Shown piece after piece: positions 59,817-64,000 of a stretch of DNA of 64,000 bases; position 1 is the first letter of the stretch, and every line of letters starts with the position of its first letter. The notes below the pieces were generated by a model. It saw nothing but the letters and a program-made list of their open reading frames with translations, ran no database searches and was not told the DNA's origin. Source of the stretch: Patescibacteria group bacterium. Its GTDB lineage: Bacteria; Patescibacteriota; Gracilibacteria; UM-FILTER-43-11. The DNA lies in NCBI GenBank assembly GCA_018813295.1, contig JAHJBZ010000033.1, positions 1 through 64,000 on the forward strand. Reading direction: 5' to 3'. Position numbers and translations under genes: made by a program.

Positions 59817-60482
59817 TTAAATCCACTCAATCTCTTTAAGCCCATTTTCACGCAAATATTTATTCGCTTTACTAAAGTGCTTGCAACCAAAAAATCCACG
59901 ATGTGCGGAAAGTGGAGATGGGTGTGGTGCTTTTAGGACAAGGTGCTTGCTATCATCAATCATCCACTCTTTGCTTTGCGCATAAGCACCCCAAAGCATG
60001 AAAACAACGTGTTCTTTTTTTTCGGAGATTAGACGTATAACCTCATCCGTAAACGTTTCCCAGCCTTTGTTTTGGTGGGAGGTCGGCATGCCGGCAACAA
60101 CACTGAGTATTGCATTTAGGAGAAAAACTCCTTGCTCCGCCCAGTGCTCCAGATTTCCGTGTTTTGGAATCTCCCCGCCGACATCGGATTGGATTTCTTT
60201 ATAAATATTAACGAGAGATGGTGGCATTGGGACTCCCTGATTTACTGAAAAACAAAGCCCATGTGCCTGCCCTGGGCCGTGGTATGGGTCTTGGCCGAGC
60301 ATTACAACTTTTACTTTATCGAATGGGCAGAGATCGAAGGCCTTAAAAATATCTTTTGGTGGTGGAAAAACTTTTTTTACCCCATATTCCTCCCGGACGA
60401 AGTTTGTGAGTTCTTCGAAATAAGGCTTGCTAAACTCTTCTTCTAGTACCTCTTGCCATGATTGCTCTATTTTGACGTCCAT
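59817..60482 (-). CDS. ung: Uracil-DNA glycosylase
   Basis: VVMLGQDPYHGPGQAHGLCFSV...GVFLLNAILSV...APHPSPLSAHRGFFGCKHF. Confidence 0.97.
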   Translation of the reverse strand: MDVKIEQSWQEVLEEEFSKPYFEELTNFVREEYGVKKVFPPPKDIFKAFDLCPFDKVKVVMLGQDPYHGPGQAHGLCFSVNQGVPMPPSLVNIYKEIQSDVGGEIPKHGNLEHWAEQGVFLLNAILSVVAGMPTSHQNKGWETFTDEVIRLISEKKEHVVFMLWGAYAQSKEWMIDDSKHLVLKAPHPSPLSAHRGFFGCKHFSKANKYLRENGLKEIEWI

Positions 60483-60598
60483 AATTAAAACGATGCGACG
60501 ATACGACGAAACAACGATACAACAGGTTTGAAAATTTGAAAATCTGAAAAATAATTTTCAAGTTTTCATATTTTCATATTTTCATTTACAATTGATTA

Positions 60599-61543
60599 GT
60601 GTTCCAATACATTGCTGACATCATCACTTACAACTTATTTAGTTTGACGGAAGGTAGTCAGATAGCTTTGGCGACCAATTTTTTCTTTTATGACGTTTTA
60701 AAAATTCTGTTTTTGATTTTTATGGTTGTAACGGTTATTGCTTTTCTGCGGTCATTTTTTGATCCGAATAAATTTAAACAATCGATGGCTAAATTGAAAT
60801 GGGGTTCTGGTAATATCGCGGCTGCTTTGTTTGGTGCGGTGACCCCATTTTGTTCTTGCTCTTCAATTCCGCTTTTCGTCGGTTTTATTGAATCTAAACT
60901 TCCGCTTGGGATTGCTTTTTCGTTTTTGATCACTTCTCCGCTTGTAAATGAGGTGGCTTTTGTGATTATGGGCGGGCTTTTTGGGTGGAAACTTGCATTT
61001 ATGTATGCTATTTCCGGAATAGCTTTGGGTGTTGTTGGTGGCTTGATTATTGGTGGACTGAAAATGGAAAAAGAGATTGTTTTAGAAGATGCTGAAGGTA
61101 AAAAACTTGAAAGCCAAATGCCAAAAAGCCTGGATGGCAAAGTTCGTTTTGCCTTTCGTTTTGGCTGGTGGACATTTAAAAAATTGCTTCCTTACGTGAT
61201 TGGCGGTGTCGCAATAGGTGCTGTAATTCACGGCTATGTGCCACAAGAATTTTTTGTAAATACCATTGGAAAATATGAATTACTTTCCGTGCCTATTGCT
61301 GCAATTGTTGGTATTCCTATTTATGCTGGCTGTTCAACTGTTGTTCCGATTATATTTTCAATTACAGCAAATGGCGTACCACTCGGAACAGCCCTTGCTT
61401 TTATGATGGCTATTGCGGGGCTTTCGCTTCCAGAGGCTGTAATGCTAAAAAGAGTGCTCAGTTTAAAACTACTCGCCATATTCTTTGGACTTGTGGCGGT
61501 TGGAATTGTGATGATTGGGTATTTGTTTAACTTTTTAAGTTAA
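60599..61543 (+). CDS. Permease (DUF318/ArsP-like)
   Basis: FGAVTPFCSCSSIPLFVGFIESKLPLGIAFSFLITSPLVNEVAFV...GIPIYAGCSTVVPIIFSI. Confidence 0.88.
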   Translation: MFQYIADIITYNLFSLTEGSQIALATNFFFYDVLKILFLIFMVVTVIAFLRSFFDPNKFKQSMAKLKWGSGNIAAALFGAVTPFCSCSSIPLFVGFIESKLPLGIAFSFLITSPLVNEVAFVIMGGLFGWKLAFMYAISGIALGVVGGLIIGGLKMEKEIVLEDAEGKKLESQMPKSLDGKVRFAFRFGWWTFKKLLPYVIGGVAIGAVIHGYVPQEFFVNTIGKYELLSVPIAAIVGIPIYAGCSTVVPIIFSITANGVPLGTALAFMMAIAGLSLPEAVMLKRVLSLKLLAIFFGLVAVGIVMIGYLFNFLS

Positions 61544-62020
61544 TCCACCAAAACTCACTGCAATCCATCTTCCCACCCAATTTGTGATAAAGATTACAAG
61601 TAAGGCGATGCCCCAATGCTCACCGACTATCTTCCAGGCGGGTTCTTTTTGATTTTGTGCCATCCAAAAGCTGATTAGGCCGAGCATAAGCATTCCCCAA
61701 ATTATGCTAATTATAACCGCTTGCTGTAGGCCAAAAAATACAACTGGGATAACAAATGTTAAAGCGAACAATAATTTGGCGAGAAAGGTGGCAATTGTGG
61801 ATTCCCAGACTTCCTTTTGCGTGTGAACATTTTCGGATTCTTCGGAAATGTGAATTCCAAGAGCGTCGGAAAAAGCATCGGCGATTGCGATTGTAAGTAT
61901 GCCGCCAAGCACTGCCAGCTGGGAATGTGTACCGGAATACAGACCCACCATCATACCAAGTGTGGTGATGATACCGGAGGTTAGGCCGAAGCTTATGCCT
62001 TTTATATATGATAACTTCAT
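61535..62020 (-). CDS. VIT/CCC1-like membrane protein
   Basis: GISFGLTSGIITTLGMMVGLYSGTHSQLAVLGGILTIAIADAFSDALGIHISEESE. Confidence 0.65.
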   Translation of the reverse strand: MKLSYIKGISFGLTSGIITTLGMMVGLYSGTHSQLAVLGGILTIAIADAFSDALGIHISEESENVHTQKEVWESTIATFLAKLLFALTFVIPVVFFGLQQAVIISIIWGMLMLGLISFWMAQNQKEPAWKIVGEHWGIALLVIFITNWVGRWIAVSFGGLT

Positions 62021-62149
62021 TCTTCGTAATTTTTAATTTTTAATTTTTAATTTTGTAAATAAGTAACAATTTTAAAATTCAAATTTAGAATTTATTTAAA
62101 AATTACAAAAATTACAATAATTAAAAAATCGAGTACATTATATACCAAA

Positions 62150-62180
62150 AACAACCCCCATAACATGAGAGTTGTTCTTT
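62150..62180 (-). terminator. Candidate terminator downstream of RRM gene
   Basis: Reverse strand aacaactctcatgttatgggggttgttttt. Confidence 0.6.
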
Positions 62181-62201
62181 GAGATAGTTTTAAATAAAAA
62201 A

Positions 62202-62459
62202 TTATCTTTCTCGTGGTGGTCGAGCTTCGTTTACGATGATCTTACGACCGTCGAGTTCTTTTTCATGCCACATATCGATAGCTGCTTGAGCTTCTGCTTC
62301 TGTGGCCATGGTAACGAAACCGAAACCTTTTGAGCGACCAGAAAATTTATCAGTGATGATGATTGCTTCTTCGACTGTACCAGCCTGAGCAAAAGCATCA
62401 CGAAATGCATCTTCTGTAATTTTGTAGGATAGATTTCCTACGTATAATTTTCTTTCCAT
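62202..62459 (-). CDS. RRM-type RNA-binding protein
   Basis: KLYVGNLSYKITEDAFRDAFAQAGTVEEAIIITDKFSGRSKGFGFVTMATEAEAQAAI (RNP1/RNP2). Confidence 0.95.
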   Translation of the reverse strand: MERKLYVGNLSYKITEDAFRDAFAQAGTVEEAIIITDKFSGRSKGFGFVTMATEAEAQAAIDMWHEKELDGRKIIVNEARPPRER

Positions 62460-62732
62460 TATGGTAAAAAATTAAGTAAATAAATGCGAACCTTCTCACT
62501 ATGACTTCTATCCTTGGTGTCATGAGAAGCGTTGATCACACTCATTCACTCAGAGAAAGAAAAACAAACTAGAGAAAAATTACTGCGAAAGTATAGTGTA
62601 GAAAGGATTTTTAGTCAAGTTGTTTGTAAACTTTAATAAGACTTTAAGTGGATTTTCCTTTGTTCAGATAAAATCCCCCTTTGTTAAATTATCAAAAATA
62701 ATTTGTCACCTTTAGCGACAATATATTTTTGA

Positions 62733-62822
62733 TGGCGGAGAGACAGGGATTCGAACCCTGGAGACCTTTGCAGGCCTAACGGTTTTCAAGACCGCCGCAT
62801 TCGACCGCTCTGCCATCTCTCC
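62733..62822 (-). tRNA. tRNA-Ser (anticodon TGA), CCA encoded
   Basis: GGAGAGATGGCAGAGCGGTCGAATGCGGCGGTCTTGAAAACCGTTAGGCCTGCAAAGGTCTCCAGGGTTCGAATCCCTGTCTCTCCGCCA; long variable arm. Confidence 0.95.
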
Positions 62823-62908
62823 ATATGCAGGGAAAAGTTTAGGGAAAACGATGCTAAAAAGCAAGTTGAGTTGTGCTAAAATGTAGAAGCTCAATTTCGC
62901 TACTACCT

Positions 62909-63241
62909 ATGAAAAAACAACACCGCCTTGTTTATTGGCTTCCGAGAGTTTTGACTATTATATATATAGTATTTATCAGTCTTTTTGCTTTAGATACTTT
63001 AGGTGAAGAAAATTTTTTCATTCCATTACTTATCCATCTCATCCCTAGTTTCGTTTTGATAGCAGTGCTGTGGATGTCCTGGAAGAAAGAAGTGATCGGT
63101 GGAATTATGTTTTTGGCATTTGCAATTTTTTATTTAACCATCTCCTGGGGAAAAGCCGACCCATTTGCATATTTGGTAATGATAGGTCCGCTACTTTTGA
63201 TCAGCTTCCTCTTTTTTGGAAATTATATAATTAAAAAATAA
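62909..63241 (+). CDS. Small membrane protein
   Basis: MKKQHRLVYWLPRVLTIIYIVFISLFALDTLGE, four predicted TM segments. Confidence 0.65.
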   Translation: MKKQHRLVYWLPRVLTIIYIVFISLFALDTLGEENFFIPLLIHLIPSFVLIAVLWMSWKKEVIGGIMFLAFAIFYLTISWGKADPFAYLVMIGPLLLISFLFFGNYIIKK

Positions 63242-63244
63242 ATT

Positions 63245-63712
63245 ATGGATCTATTTGAAGCTATAAAAAATCGCCATATGTGCCGGAATTTTGATACGGA
63301 AAAAGCTATACCGGATGATGTTATGGAAAAATTGATTGATGCCGGCAAAAGCGCCCCTTCAGCCGGGGGACTAAAGGATCAGAGGTTTAAAGTGGTATCG
63401 GATTGGGAGACAAAAAATATGCTGGTTGAAGCATCACTGGATCAAAAGCAACTTGCTGATGCTTCAGCTGTAATTGTTGTTTCTTCGGATTTGGATGTGA
63501 TGGGAGGAAAATATGGCGATAGAGGGGAAAAATTATATGCCGCACAGGATTGTGCCGCATCTGTTCAAAATATCCTGCTTGCCTGCACAGCTTTAGGATT
63601 AGGGGCTTGCTGGATTGGCGCTTTTGATGCAGAAAGTGTGAAAAAGATTTTGGATTTGCCGGACAGTTATAAGACTACAATTTTGGTGGCGGTTGGATAC
63701 GAAAAATTGTGA
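63245..63712 (+). CDS. Nitroreductase family protein
   Basis: MDLFEAIKNRHMCRNFDTEKAIPDDVMEKLIDAGKSAPSAGGLKDQRF...NILLACTALGLGACWIGAFD. Confidence 0.9.
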   Translation: MDLFEAIKNRHMCRNFDTEKAIPDDVMEKLIDAGKSAPSAGGLKDQRFKVVSDWETKNMLVEASLDQKQLADASAVIVVSSDLDVMGGKYGDRGEKLYAAQDCAASVQNILLACTALGLGACWIGAFDAESVKKILDLPDSYKTTILVAVGYEKL

Positions 63713-63819
63713 TTTCTGAATCCCGACGGAGCCCCGCGAGCGGGAGTCGACGGCTGTCAGCTGAGGAACCAGGGCATCCGCCGCGGCGGACTGCTCCCTC
63801 AGAAATCACGAATCATAAA

Positions 63820-64000
63820 TCATAAATTACATGTTCCTTCCGGGTGGGATGAGAGGGCAGTTGCGTAATGAACCGTTACATACACCCAATTATCTGAGGA
63901 GTCGATTGCAAAACCAACGCCTATTTCATTGAAGTAGGAATTTGTTACGCTGTCGTAATGAGCTGTATAACTGGTTCCCTCTTCTGCCATGTAGGCATCA
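63820..64000 (-). CDS. C-terminal part of a possible CAP/SCP-like secreted protein (partial)
   Basis: Own translation: DAYMAEEGTSYTAHYDSVTNSYFNEIGVGFAIDSSDNWVYVTVHYATALSSHPEGTCNL*; IGVGFA...WVYVTVHYA resembles a CAP C-terminus. Confidence 0.35.
   Translation of the reverse strand, partial: DAYMAEEGTSYTAHYDSVTNSYFNEIGVGFAIDSSDNWVYVTVHYATALSSHPEGTCNL

Noticed and set aside
2337-62130. CRISPR arrays
   Set aside because: The repeats are 7-12 bp units without spacers of constant length, and no cas genes are present.

Overview
64-kb chromosomal window of a bacterium that reads with the standard bacterial code (TGA ends many full-length genes, e.g. ftsK, lepA, the AI-2E permease and the nitroreductase). 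Gene content and style (two type IV pilus loci, SLH domains, many small secreted proteins, extended ribosomal proteins) suggest a CPR/Patescibacteria-type genome, possibly Peregrinibacteria-like; this placement is inference only. Contents: pilus locus A (352-11835: vWA protein, pseudopilins, PilC, PilO-like, a PilN-like/SLH fusion, PilB); pilus locus B (38304-45108: PilC, PilB, pseudopilins, one with an NHL-like propeller); housekeeping genes (ftsK, rsmE, tilS, purH, lepA, ribE, ribH, rpmA, gltX, murB, infC-rpmI-rplT, trxB, rpmE, gyrA, ung); a tRNA-Ser(TGA); a RAYT-like transposase with an in-frame TGA; a MazF/PemK-like ORF; and several secreted or membrane proteins. The most unusual content is the repeat landscape: (i) inverted arrays of degenerate short units whose period is fixed within a family (7, 8, 9 or 12 bp); (ii) a hairpin family with TTGTCTGAAC ends that directly abuts stop codons at three of four copies; (iii) GC-rich palindromes inside coding regions (tilS, gyrA, pilB, pilC, RAYT), resembling in principle the Rickettsia palindromic elements; (iv) repeat DNA that supplies prepilin leader peptides and flanks a four-helix-bundle gene between pilB and pilC.
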